DNA of 64,000 bases from Shewanella aestuarii (GCF_011765625.1 NZ_CP050313.1:1918501-1982500), one strand, 5' to 3'. Positions 36,625 to 45,718 are shown, counted from the stretch's first letter. Numbers and translations: made by a program. Notes: generated from the letters alone by a model not told the origin.

Positions 36625-36653
36625 TCTCCCCGAGCGCTTATTGCCTTGTTAGC
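36625..36653 (-). repeat. Possible attC remnant between the membrane protein and caspase genes
   Basis: The stop codon of the membrane protein lies inside GCTAACAAGGCAATAAGCGC, an attC-like left core, but no matching right core remains before the caspase ATG. Either a decayed site or chance. Confidence 0.25.
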
Positions 36654-37125
36654 TTTTAATTTCACGGGACGAATTGATATAAAAAATACCGCCGAATACC
36701 GAAAAAAGTACAAACCAAACTGCACCATATTGAATTAATATATTTTCTGATACATTCAGCATGAGCCATTCATTTGCTGTATGGATAAAAGAAAATGAAA
36801 CGCCTGCTGAAAGAAGAGACCAGATACCGGCTCCAATCAATAAGTTCCAAGCTGCTTCTGTAGCGCTTTTATGTCTAAATTCGCATAGTGTCTTATATGG
36901 GTGCATGTAAACAACAACCCCAAGAAAAATAAAAGGAGCAGAAATTAGCAAACCAGTACCTAATGTAACGGTTAATTGTGAATTAAATAACTCACTTTTA
37001 CCCTCTAGGATTAAGAGCGCACATCCAGGTGCAAAAACAAAAAATAGAAATAATGATACAAAAAGCGCTTTAAATAGCGTTTTATTTTCAAGCTTGGCTA
37101 ACTTTATTATTTCATCAATGTTCAT
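36649..37125 (-). CDS. Four-helix membrane protein of unknown function
   Basis: A 158-residue protein with four predicted membrane helices: LFKALFVSLFLFFVFAPGCA, LGTGLLISAPFIFLGVVVY, WNLLIGAGIWSLLSAGVS and YGAVWFVLFSVFGGIFY. I do not recognise the family. AAGGAT lies before the ATG. It is the gene before the caspase on the same strand; a membrane partner for a protease effector is a plausible but unproven role. Confidence 0.65.
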   Translation of the reverse strand: MNIDEIIKLAKLENKTLFKALFVSLFLFFVFAPGCALLILEGKSELFNSQLTVTLGTGLLISAPFIFLGVVVYMHPYKTLCEFRHKSATEAAWNLLIGAGIWSLLSAGVSFSFIHTANEWLMLNVSENILIQYGAVWFVLFSVFGGIFYINSSREIKS

Positions 37126-37139
37126 TTTTATCCTTAAAA

Positions 37140-37210
37140 GCTAAAGCCTTGCTCACCGGAAAATTGGGAGCGTAGCGAGTAATTTATCCGAGTGCAGCAA
37201 TTTGTTAGGC
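37140..37210 (-). repeat. attC-like site after the nuclease-fold fragment
   Basis: On the minus strand it begins GCCTAACAAATTGC, which contains the stop codon of the 37205 gene, and ends GCAAGGCTTTAGC. TTGCTGCACTCGGA pairs with TCCGGTGAGCAA. The right core has one change (CTTTAGC for GTTTAGC). Confidence 0.5.
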
Positions 37211-37684
37211 ATGTATTCCTACCTTATCTTGCAAATCGGAATTATTAATACTCATAAGTTCCTGTTTAGTTATTAAACGGACTATATCTTTTCCTTTTCT
37301 ACCTATACTATCTTTTCCCAGTCTCTGAAGTAATCCGTTATATTTATCTTCATCATATGCATCGGAGCCGATCACAATGAGCAATAATGTATTCGGCAAT
37401 CTATTTGTAATTTGGGAATAAACGCTCTTGGCATAGATGTTTTTCAGATAAGCCTCTCTGAGCCAACCAAAGTTAAACCCTTTTCTTATATATTTCACTT
37501 CCACTATGTAGTCTTTAGTTAGCATATGTTTGCCTGTAAGAAGAATATCCAATTCAACGTCTGCAATCATTTTGTTATGACTAACTTCATACTTGTTCTG
37601 GTAAGCATCCAGAAACTTTGAGTAAACAAGCTCTTCAACTTTTGAGTACTGTCCCCTAAAGGGTAAGCGTCTAGGCAAATACAC
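37205..37684 (-). pseudogene. PD-(D/E)XK-like nuclease fragment, 5' end cut by IS66
   Basis: About 150 residues of native sequence. The order Glu (VEELVYSKF), Asp (DVELDILLTG) and E-x-K (YIVEVKYI) is the pattern of the restriction-endonuclease fold. The native frame enters from the IS66 end at 37663; the first residues (MYLPRRL) are IS sequence. The missing part is not found across the IS, so the gene is 5'-truncated. It may still be translated from the IS, but is probably inactive. Confidence 0.6.
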
Positions 37685-37692
37685 CTAGCCAT

Positions 37693-39249
37693 TTACCTTT
37701 GCTTGATATTCCACGGTAGTAAAGACTCAACGTCACTTGGGTTATCCGCCAAGCCTTGCAGGCAATTAGCGATATACTCATGTACGACTAGGTCGTTGGC
37801 CTTCGCTGTTTCGATGAGACTGTAAAGGATTGCGCTGGCACGTGCACCATGCGGTGTATTTGAAAATAGCCATGCCTTGCGACCTATCACAAAGGGTTTT
37901 ATCGCCCGTTCGGCGCGGTTGTTGTCGATACTTAATCGGCCATCATCTAAGTAGCGCCTGAACTTTTCAAATTGATTCAGCGCATAAATGATGGCTTTAC
38001 CTAATGCCATTTTCGGGGGGATTTTATCTTGATGCTGTAATAGCCATTGATGAAGTTCATCGATGATAATCTTGGATTTTTGCTGCCTTATGGCATATTT
38101 ATCATCAGCAGATTTACCTTTAATCTGTTGCTCTATGCCATAAAGTTTACCGATAAGGTTTAATGCTACATCAGCTTTGCCTGTTTTTTTGTTATTCCCT
38201 TTAGCTTCGATAAATTTACGACGAATATGCGCCAAACAAGCTACCAAGGTCGCATCGGTTTGGGCGTAGGCTTGATAGCCATCCACTTGTAAATAACCGG
38301 AAAACCCTGCTAAAAAGTCAACGGCACATTGGCCTGCACGGCTGTTGTGATAATCATAGAGTACTATGTTAGTGTTGCCCTTGGGAGCATCATCACCACA
38401 GCAATATAACCACATGTAGCTAGTCGGTTTATCGGCTTTTAATACCTTAAGCGGGGTTTCATCCGCATGGATAATGTCTTGCGCTAGTAAACTGACTTTC
38501 AGGCGTTGATATAAAGGCTCAAGTAAATCGGCGCAGCGTATCATCCAACTCGACATGGTCTTGCGATTGAGCATAACACCAATATCAGAAAATAGGGTTT
38601 CTTGGCGATATAAAGGCAAGCCAAACTGATATTTGCAGGTGATGATATGACTAAGCAAACTTGGCGTTGCCATGCTTTTTGGGATAGGCGTTGCAGGCAT
38701 GGGCGCAGTTTTTATCGCGACCTTAACACCTTGCTGCTCACATTGACGACAAGCATATTTCGGTCGAATGGTTTTTATTACCTTGATGTGCGCGGGGACA
38801 AATTCCAGCGTCTCGCTACAACTTTGCCCCATTTGATGCAGCGCCCCTTGGCAACAATCACAGTATTTGTCGGCTTCATCAATATCAACAACGACCTCTT
38901 CACGAGGAAGTTCAACTGGCAATGGCTTTCGCTTGGGTTGCTCTAATGATTTATCAAGCGTCGGTAGCTCAGTAAGTAGCGCTTTATCTTGCGCATCAAG
39001 GGTATCGACTTGTTCTGTACCTAATTCAGCTTCTGCTTCATTAAAGACTTCCTCCGCGCCAGGCAGTTTCTCTGATTTTTTAGCAAATTCTCTGGCGAGC
39101 TTAGCGTTGTATTGGACTAGTAAGTCATGAATTTGTGCACTTTGCTCGGCAATCAGGGCATCTTTTTCGGCCAACGTTTGCTGCAACTCAAGCAGCATTT
39201 GCTTGAGTTGTGCTGGGTCGTCAGGTAATTCATGGGGCAAGGTTTTCAT
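37693..39249 (-). CDS. tnpC: IS66-family transposase TnpC
   Basis: 518 residues: an N-terminal coiled-coil (LKQMLLELQQTLAEKDALIAE), a zinc-finger region (YCDCCQGAL, CRQCEQQG), and the DDE catalytic domain with the first Asp in IIHADETPLKV, the second in LQVDGYQAY and the Glu in DNNRAERAIKPF. A normal full-length IS66 transposase. It starts about 110 bases after the end of tnpB. Confidence 0.94.
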   Translation of the reverse strand: MKTLPHELPDDPAQLKQMLLELQQTLAEKDALIAEQSAQIHDLLVQYNAKLAREFAKKSEKLPGAEEVFNEAEAELGTEQVDTLDAQDKALLTELPTLDKSLEQPKRKPLPVELPREEVVVDIDEADKYCDCCQGALHQMGQSCSETLEFVPAHIKVIKTIRPKYACRQCEQQGVKVAIKTAPMPATPIPKSMATPSLLSHIITCKYQFGLPLYRQETLFSDIGVMLNRKTMSSWMIRCADLLEPLYQRLKVSLLAQDIIHADETPLKVLKADKPTSYMWLYCCGDDAPKGNTNIVLYDYHNSRAGQCAVDFLAGFSGYLQVDGYQAYAQTDATLVACLAHIRRKFIEAKGNNKKTGKADVALNLIGKLYGIEQQIKGKSADDKYAIRQQKSKIIIDELHQWLLQHQDKIPPKMALGKAIIYALNQFEKFRRYLDDGRLSIDNNRAERAIKPFVIGRKAWLFSNTPHGARASAILYSLIETAKANDLVVHEYIANCLQGLADNPSDVESLLPWNIKQR

Positions 39250-39360
39250 GCCCGCAGTGTATCAGAAATAGCAAGCCAAATAAGGGGTTAAGCATTAATC
39301 CATGTCAGGGGTAGTGTCAACGATCCTTCACTGCAAAACGATCGCCCTTATTTGTCTCAT

Positions 39361-39708
39361 TTAAGCTAAAGATTGATAGTTAAGTGATTGATGCCCAATC
39401 ACATCAAAGCCTGATAACAACCATGAAAGCTGCTGCTCGGTTAAGCTGTAGGCTTGGCGGTCAACTTTACTGGGCCATTTAAACCTTTGCTTCTCCAAGC
39501 GCTTATACCACAGGGCAAATCCCGTTTTATCCCAATACAGCAATTTGAGTTTATTTTTAGCCTTATTACAAAACACGAATAGTGCGCCAGTATAAGCATC
39601 ATGGGCGAGTTCTTGTTCAACAATCGCCACAAGGCCATCAATGGATTTACGAAAATCAACGGCATCACGATGTAAATAAATGGCAGGTGGGTCGATAAAC
39701 ATCTTCAT
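39361..39708 (-). CDS. tnpB: IS66 accessory protein TnpB
   Basis: 115 residues with the TnpB signature DFRKSIDGLVAIVE and ALFVFCNKAKNKLKLLYWD. This is the IS66 Orf2 protein and not the Cas12-related TnpB. It overlaps tnpA by four bases (ATGA). Confidence 0.94.
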   Translation of the reverse strand: MKMFIDPPAIYLHRDAVDFRKSIDGLVAIVEQELAHDAYTGALFVFCNKAKNKLKLLYWDKTGFALWYKRLEKQRFKWPSKVDRQAYSLTEQQLSWLLSGFDVIGHQSLNYQSLA

Positions 39709-40031
39709 GGCGCAAGCTCTCGCAATAATTGCGCAAGAAAACTCGGCGAGACTGAGTGAGGCAAGTGCAATTTGGCATGAGCGAGTTCTAATGTGATAGC
39801 AACGTTTGGCGGCGCGAGTTCGAGTTGAGTCACTTGATGCTCAATGACTTTATGTTGTGAGATTTGGGCGCAGACGAAAGCGCCCTCAGTTGATGCCAAG
39901 CGCTTTTTGTGGGCATAAAAGCTCGATGTGGATAATTTATGTTTGCGGCAATAAGCACTGATATTTAAGCCGCTTTGCTGCTGCGCAAGAACGAGCTCTT
40001 GCCACTGCTGTTTATTACGAAAGGTTTTCAT
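39705..40031 (-). CDS. tnpA: IS66 accessory protein TnpA
   Basis: 108 residues. The N-terminal helix-turn-helix reads QQWQELVLAQQQSGLNISAY and CRKHKLSTSSFYAHKKRL. The frame is open to 40061, but the ATG at 40031 gives the usual start MKTFRNKQQW. Confidence 0.9.
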   Translation of the reverse strand: MKTFRNKQQWQELVLAQQQSGLNISAYCRKHKLSTSSFYAHKKRLASTEGAFVCAQISQHKVIEHQVTQLELAPPNVAITLELAHAKLHLPHSVSPSFLAQLLRELAP

Positions 40032-40111
40032 TATGTATCTCCCAATAAAACATGGGAACAAAATAAATCAACAGCATAGTAAGCGGTATGTGCCTTTGGG
40101 CAGACGCTTAC

Positions 40112-40228
40112 AATGGAAGTGAGGTAGATGGCTTTTTGAAAGTATCTAAACTCGGAAAAAATATCGCTCTCGTTGACCGAAAAACATTTAAAGATGCAAT
40201 GGACTTTGACGGCGAGCCTGTGTTTTAG
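40112..40228 (+). pseudogene. Gene remnant cut by IS66
   Basis: Right after the IS end a plus-strand frame runs 38 codons to a TAG (ending DFDGEPVF). It has normal codon use and no start, so it is probably the 3' end of a gene destroyed by the IS66-linked rearrangement. It points opposite to the cassettes. Family not recognised. Confidence 0.45.
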
Positions 40229-40240
40229 GTTATGCTGATA

Positions 40241-40323
40241 TAGAGAGTTGGCTAACTAAACTGGGCATCCGACACTCAGAGTAGGATGCCCACAGTTACG
40301 AAGCCCCAACCCAACTAACTCTA
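40241..40323. repeat. Large imperfect palindrome
   Basis: An eight-bp perfect core GGGCATCC/GGATGCCC (40263-40270 with 40284-40291) with a 13-base loop is nested in outer arms TAGAGAGTTGG and CCAACTAACTCTA. The whole 83 bases can fold into one long hairpin with bulges. It does not have attC cores. It could be a miniature element or a structured RNA. Confidence 0.6.
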
Positions 40324-40358
40324 AGTCACGCTCTTTCGAACATTCCAATCTTTCTGAG

Positions 40359-40397
40359 TACGTTTAGTATTTGCATTATGGGACAAGCCTAAACGTA
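40359..40397. repeat. 9-bp inverted repeat
   Basis: TACGTTTAG and CTAAACGTA pair around 21 bases; no T tract is present. It may be part of the end of the gene at 40450. Confidence 0.35.
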
Positions 40398-40449
40398 GTT
40401 GTCCAATTTGAACTAATCCTCTACTGTATGGTACATCCTAGTGTTCATT

Positions 40450-42756
40450 CTAATCTTCAACTATTCCAGCATCATTAGTTTCTGGACATAAGCGTTCTGC
40501 TACTCCATGCAGAAGTATGCTAAGCCTTGATTGGTCGGCATGCACCATTGCCATATCTATATTGCTGCGACCATATCCGGAGCGGAATTTATCTGCTTCT
40601 TCATGTAGGTCAGAAGCGGCCCTTGAACGGATATCAAAATTAGGGGCATCGTCCTTGGAAATATATGTATCAATATCCGTGAACAGTTTCTCATTTGGCA
40701 ATTCAAGGATTAAATTCAAGCATGCCAAGCCACAACAAGCAGTTTCTAAGGATGACCAACCAGTTTGATATTTACCGACCTTACGTGTCCAACTAAGAAG
40801 TAAGCTTCGAATCTCAAGCGCTTCGATATCACAACCACGTTTATGAGCATCTACTGCGGATTCGAAGATATTATCTGCGATACGGTATGTTTCTATATAT
40901 TTTATTGTTCCTTCGTCGTCAGGAATCCAAGAGAGCACACTAATCAACCAAGAAGCCGATTTTCTTAGTTTGTCTCTATGATAATCATCACAAACATCAG
41001 AACAAGAAACAGCGAGAAGTAGTTTTGTTGTGTGTACTACCCAGTGGATTAAATCGAACGTAAGTTGAGATCTTTTCTCAATAGCCTGCAATAGTACTTC
41101 TTTTTCTGTTTGATACAGTCCATCAGCCCACTCTTCTAAGTGGTGAACAACTCGTTGTGCGTTTTCGTCATCAGCATCCGCCATTGATAAAGCATTTACT
41201 AGTTCCGACAGCCATGCCATTAGTGTGTCGTTGCTGGTTCCCGAGTAGTATGGTGCTAGACTTGAGCTATGAACACTCGTAAGCGGGGAATCTGGTATTT
41301 TGAGGTACATATCTGCAATCAGCTTTACATCATCCCGCACTTCTTTTACTGCATAACGCACTTCCCACGACTTGCTCCGAAGTAGTTCAAAAGTGAGCAT
41401 TGCTAGCTGTTTAACTGCTACTTGAGATACAGGCTGGTAGTTTTTATTAACAGTCCCAGTACAAGCAATAAGTGCGATTTTCTCCGAAATGGAGGCAATA
41501 TATTCGGGCTTGTCATGTACGACGATAAGTCGGGCCGCACTTCCTAGTATTGATACACCTTCAAGCAAAACATCAGCCATGTCATGTGGAACAACACTTT
41601 CTACAGCACCTGTGAGATAACCTGATACCAAATGTGCATGCGACCTTGGGTCATACTCTTCACCATATTCAATAGATAGGTAGAGTTCTGTAAGTTTAAG
41701 TAGGCTGTGTAAATTCTGTTCAATGAATTGCTCATCTTTCCGGGAAACACCTACTTGCACATTCTGCCGCAAATGTTCAAGTGTGTTTGTTAGAAAGCTA
41801 TCAGATGCTAGCGGATTATCAATAAAAGGGTTACTTGGAAAAAAAGTTTTGCCCTTCGTTTTTATATAGAATGCATTGATTGCAACGATCCCATGTAGTG
41901 CAACCCGTGAAACTTCGTGGTCGCCTTGTTCTGCGTGGCGTCTTGAATATGTAATACAGTAGGAAATTGCTTGCTCAGCTGATACTGCCCAATTTGGATA
42001 TAACTGAAAATAGGTAAGGCGGTCCATATCGTATTTACCCATGATATCCTCATTCTCTTTATCAATACTTGCATTGGCACGAAGTATGGGCCTCATTCGC
42101 CTTACGGCTTTGTCCAATATTTCAAAGTCCCTTTTCGTGTCAGCGACCACCAATTTTAATTGCATAGTAGGACTAATCAACGCAAGCGCTCTGCGATACG
42201 CGAGTATAAATAACAATATAATTAAAGACATACACCAAATTGTTACTACAGTAGCGCCTGCTACCCAAGATTTATCTGGTATCAACGAAAATCCTGGGAT
42301 GATGACAGCCAATGAAAATGTCGCGATAAATGCCCCCAACAACCTGATGTCTGAGCTGAACTTTCTGAATAAGCCATGTGGCATACGTTCGACATTTACT
42401 TGCATTGCAAACATTATGAGTGAGAAAGCAATTGCGGTAGCACCTATCATTGCCCCGCCAAGAGAAAGAAATAGTGCCTTAAATGAAGCTAGTCGTTCTG
42501 GTTGGTCAAAGTGTGGTTCTAGTTGAACTTGAAGGGCCGGTACAAAATTTGCTGTGACCATCATTAGACCCACCACATGTACAAAGCCTAATTTACCAGC
42601 ATATTTAGACCTGAAACTGAAAAGCCAATTCTTCAAGAAATATAATTTTTGCCATCCTTTAGCGTGCCAGAGAGACAATGAGTTCTTTACACTTGATATA
42701 AGAGTACGGGGCATCTTTTTTATCTTTTTCCAGTGCAATTTGGATTTATCGAGCAA
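40450..42756 (-). CDS. DUF2254-like membrane protein
   Basis: A 768-residue protein with about four helices in the first 220 residues (VVGLMMVTANFVPALQV, LSLGGAMIGATAIAFSLIMF, AFIATFSLAVIIPGFSL and VVTIWCMSLIILLFILAY) and a long cytoplasmic part. The helix region, with MFAMQVNVERMPHGLFRKF, resembles DUF2254 proteins; the rest is helical and unrecognised. The start is uncertain: TTG at 42756 lacks a clear ribosome binding site and an ATG at 42714 is an alternative. No attC follows, so it is not clearly a cassette. Confidence 0.6.
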   Translation of the reverse strand: MLDKSKLHWKKIKKMPRTLISSVKNSLSLWHAKGWQKLYFLKNWLFSFRSKYAGKLGFVHVVGLMMVTANFVPALQVQLEPHFDQPERLASFKALFLSLGGAMIGATAIAFSLIMFAMQVNVERMPHGLFRKFSSDIRLLGAFIATFSLAVIIPGFSLIPDKSWVAGATVVTIWCMSLIILLFILAYRRALALISPTMQLKLVVADTKRDFEILDKAVRRMRPILRANASIDKENEDIMGKYDMDRLTYFQLYPNWAVSAEQAISYCITYSRRHAEQGDHEVSRVALHGIVAINAFYIKTKGKTFFPSNPFIDNPLASDSFLTNTLEHLRQNVQVGVSRKDEQFIEQNLHSLLKLTELYLSIEYGEEYDPRSHAHLVSGYLTGAVESVVPHDMADVLLEGVSILGSAARLIVVHDKPEYIASISEKIALIACTGTVNKNYQPVSQVAVKQLAMLTFELLRSKSWEVRYAVKEVRDDVKLIADMYLKIPDSPLTSVHSSSLAPYYSGTSNDTLMAWLSELVNALSMADADDENAQRVVHHLEEWADGLYQTEKEVLLQAIEKRSQLTFDLIHWVVHTTKLLLAVSCSDVCDDYHRDKLRKSASWLISVLSWIPDDEGTIKYIETYRIADNIFESAVDAHKRGCDIEALEIRSLLLSWTRKVGKYQTGWSSLETACCGLACLNLILELPNEKLFTDIDTYISKDDAPNFDIRSRAASDLHEEADKFRSGYGRSNIDMAMVHADQSRLSILLHGVAERLCPETNDAGIVED

Positions 42757-43788
42757 AGTTTGACATCCATTTATATAGTGAAGCGGTTTAGTAGGATGAG
42801 TTGCTTCTTGGAAGCAGCCAACCTATATGAAAAATTTTAGTTCAATCAATAATCACAGAAAAATCAGGTAATAGCCACTCTCAATTGAATAAAAACGAAC
42901 CTAATCGGATAACTCAGATTCATATTTTTCACTATGAGAAAATGTACTTTAACAAAAGTTAAACTTACTTGATGGTACAGTCAGCCCTAATGACGTTTGG
43001 AGCAGAAGTTAGTTAATCTGAATGGCTGCTTACAGCAAATTTATAGTTGGTTGAGCTTATTTTCTTATGAGTTAATAGCCTTTACATACTCTATATTCAG
43101 AGTGATTAAAAACTCGACATTATTAGCATTTTCATATAATATATGTCTGTATATCTATTTTCTTTCAGCCCTTTATTTACGTGGCTTCTAGGTTATTTTA
43201 AGTAAGATCCAGCGTTATCATTTCAAAAACTAATCGGATCTTATCTTATAGTGTCATTTTAAAATAAGTGATCCAGTCAAAATATAAAAATTCCTCTTTA
43301 AAATCAGTTAAACTGATCCAGCTTTAAAGTGCCATTTACATTGTGGTTTTTCATTCCAAATGGTTTTATTGTCATTTCGTGGATCTAGAGCTTTAGGTTT
43401 TAAAATCAGTCATATACAACCTAAAAATCTATTTTGCCGCACCATTTTAGTGCAAAGTTTTTATTTAGAGCGCTTTTGGGTTTAATTAGATGCCTCAAAA
43501 CTCCTTCAGCATGTGGTTAGAGTTTTGACTGGTTTTAGAATGGATTTTAGTCTTAAAGTTAAAACGTGAATTAGCAGACTTATTAAACTTTTCTGTTCTA
43601 CCTTCTAGCAATCAAGTCGAAAGCCAATAGTATAAAGACGTGTTCTAGTAAGTTTTTAAAATAGACTGGAACAAAATTTGATAATCATTAATTCAGATAT
43701 TATCCATTATTATCAAATAATTAATAAGCCATTTGCTTTTGCACAAATGGCTCTAAGTGTCTAATGTAACTTTATCTTATAAACAAAA
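42757..43788. other. 1-kb non-coding stretch at the right edge of the island
   Basis: AT-rich, with no convincing gene; an open frame at 42997-43191 has no ribosome binding site and skewed composition. GATCCAG occurs at 43206, 43270 and 43315. The first copy is part of GATCCAGCGTTA, the reverse complement of which lies at 29162-29173. A weak hairpin (43727-43735 with 43744-43752) may end the nucleotidase transcript. Confidence 0.5.
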
Positions 43789-45483
43789 TTAGCTATCACA
43801 ACCCCAAGGTGTTTTGGCATCAGTAAATTTTACCGTATTGCTATACTCTGGGCTGTTTGGATTAATTGGGTTATGTTGTTGTAAGTATTGCAAAAATATA
43901 TCAGCATCAATTAATCCTGTGTCAACAGCATTGGTCAAAACAGGATAGCCATTACCGCCGGCTGCGTTATAACGAGGTAAGGTGAAACTATATTGTTTCA
44001 TAGCATCAAATGGTTTGCCTGCAATACGTTTAATATCGACTGATTTTTTCTGGCAATTTACAGACATTTCAATGCCACTAAAATGAGCAAAACCACCAGA
44101 TCCTCTCGTTTGAGTTGCCACTCTTGCGAGATATGTTTTTAGTTCAACTCCACGCATTTTTGCCAAAGATATCGAATTTTCAAATGGTAGCACAGTTAAC
44201 ACATCACGGTATTGGATCGGCCCTTGAGCAATAGATCCCCTGATACCTCCAGAATTTAAAATACCAAAATCAGCTTTGACTGGCCCACTACTTTGTGCTT
44301 TAGCAATTAACACGCCTGAAGTCGTAATTTGGTCGCGAACTATCTTACGATCACCCTCTATCTTTTGCTGTGTATAACCAATAACCTTATTCAAAATGCT
44401 TTCACCATATTGTTGATAAGGCGTTAATAACTCAAGCATTTGAGCGTCTTGGGCTATTGGATTACTAACTACCGGTCTGTTTTCTTCTTCTGCAGCATTA
44501 TAGTTAACTGGGATCAGCTGGTAGTTCGCTAAATGAAGTTGGTCGTTGTAATATTCAAAATCTGCGCGGCCGACATATTTACCCCATTCATGGGCTTGCA
44601 TAATCCACGTGCCATTTTGTTTATCTGGCAGACACTTATCACCAGGGGTAAAATCAACATACTGATCACTGTCTTCTTCCATACATACTGGATTTTGAGA
44701 ATGCCCACCGATAATGGCATCCAACTGCCCTTTTTTTAAGCTTCTAGCAAGCAAAACGTCACCTGGTGCATTACTTCCATGTTTACCATTTGCGTAATGC
44801 CCCATATGGGTAAGTGCAAATACCATATCTGGTTGTTGATTTATTCTCAGGGTTGCAAGGTGGTTTTTTAAGGCAATTTGTGCAGGAGTAAATCGCAGTG
44901 GCTTTACATAATCTGGATTGCCTATGATCGCAGTTTGTTCGGTAGTAAGACCAATAATTGCGAGTGTTAAATGACCAATGTTAAAGAGTTTGTAGGGTTC
45001 AAAATAGGGTTGCCATTTATCACCTACTTGACGATAAATGTTAGCCGATAGCATTGGAAACTCTGCCCACTCCCGCTGTTGATCAAGTACCTCTAGCGGA
45101 TTATCAAATTCATGATTTCCCACAGCCATGGCGTCGTACTTTAATAAATTCATTCCCATAAAATCAGGCTTGGCATCTTGCAAGTCTGACTCGGGTACTC
45201 CGGTATTAATATCTCCACCAGATAACAATAGTACTTGCCCACCTTGAGCGGTAACTTCTGCTCTTATGCTGTCTATTAAGGTTTTTCTGGCAGCCATACC
45301 ATACTCACCTTTGCTATTAGCCCAAAAATGCCCATGATGATCGTTAGTATGAAGTACTGTAAATGTAACGCACTGTTCCGCGGCTTCTGTACAACTTTTA
45401 GCTAGATTTTCGTTATCAGAGCAGCCCGACAATAAAAAAAGACTACATAAAAAAGTGGTAATAGGATTAAAAAACGGTTTCAT
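43789..45483 (-). CDS. 5'-nucleotidase/UDP-sugar hydrolase family lipoprotein
   Basis: 564 residues. A lipobox (LLSGC) anchors the protein in the envelope. The metallophosphatase domain shows HTNDHHGHF near residue 44, LSGGDINTG near 87, GNHEFD near 116, THMGHYANG and GGHSQNP; the C-terminal substrate domain shows NSGGIRG near 408 and YNAAGGNGYP. It hydrolyses 5'-nucleotides to nucleosides and phosphate. Last gene of the DNA-utilisation locus, downstream of two nucleases. Confidence 0.9.
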   Translation of the reverse strand: MKPFFNPITTFLCSLFLLSGCSDNENLAKSCTEAAEQCVTFTVLHTNDHHGHFWANSKGEYGMAARKTLIDSIRAEVTAQGGQVLLLSGGDINTGVPESDLQDAKPDFMGMNLLKYDAMAVGNHEFDNPLEVLDQQREWAEFPMLSANIYRQVGDKWQPYFEPYKLFNIGHLTLAIIGLTTEQTAIIGNPDYVKPLRFTPAQIALKNHLATLRINQQPDMVFALTHMGHYANGKHGSNAPGDVLLARSLKKGQLDAIIGGHSQNPVCMEEDSDQYVDFTPGDKCLPDKQNGTWIMQAHEWGKYVGRADFEYYNDQLHLANYQLIPVNYNAAEEENRPVVSNPIAQDAQMLELLTPYQQYGESILNKVIGYTQQKIEGDRKIVRDQITTSGVLIAKAQSSGPVKADFGILNSGGIRGSIAQGPIQYRDVLTVLPFENSISLAKMRGVELKTYLARVATQTRGSGGFAHFSGIEMSVNCQKKSVDIKRIAGKPFDAMKQYSFTLPRYNAAGGNGYPVLTNAVDTGLIDADIFLQYLQQHNPINPNSPEYSNTVKFTDAKTPWGCDS

Positions 45484-45633
45484 AGAAATTCCTATTGTTA
45501 AATATTTTTGCCTGATATGGTCAATGCAACTTTTAACTTAAACAGTATATTGCGACTTAACATAGTTTTAAGCTATTGATTTAAATTCAGGAAATTTACT
45601 GAGCTTTGGGTTTAATCCACATTCAGTAATACA

Positions 45634-45673
45634 CAAAAAAACCAGCAGTACCAAGAAACCTTGATACTGCTGG
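45634..45673 (-). terminator. Terminator after the endonuclease I gene
   Basis: On the minus strand CCAGCAGTATCAAG and CTTGGTACTGCTGG form a 14-bp stem with one wobble pair, four-base loop and seven T. It separates the nuclease genes from the nucleotidase gene, which therefore needs its own promoter. Confidence 0.9.
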
Positions 45674-45718
45674 ACTTATGTGACTTAACTTTTATCAAAA
45701 AAATTAAGGATCACAAGC

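Larger units (their letters stand above)
37663..40111 (-). mobile_element. IS66-family insertion sequence, 2449 bp
   Basis: The ends carry GTAAGCGTCT in inverted orientation (37663-37672 and 40102-40111), the typical IS66 terminus, and the three genes tnpA, tnpB and tnpC lie between. The expected 8-bp target duplication is absent: CCTAAAGG on one side, AATGGAAG on the other. The region was therefore rearranged after insertion. Confidence 0.92.

Noticed and set aside
39361..39708. TnpB of IS66 as an OMEGA/Cas12-type nuclease
   Set aside because: The name is shared, but the sequence is the 115-residue IS66 Orf2 protein with no RuvC domain.
42997..43191. 64-residue open frame in the island edge
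   Set aside because: No ribosome binding site, composition dominated by hydrophobic and AT-rich codons, no recognisable motif.
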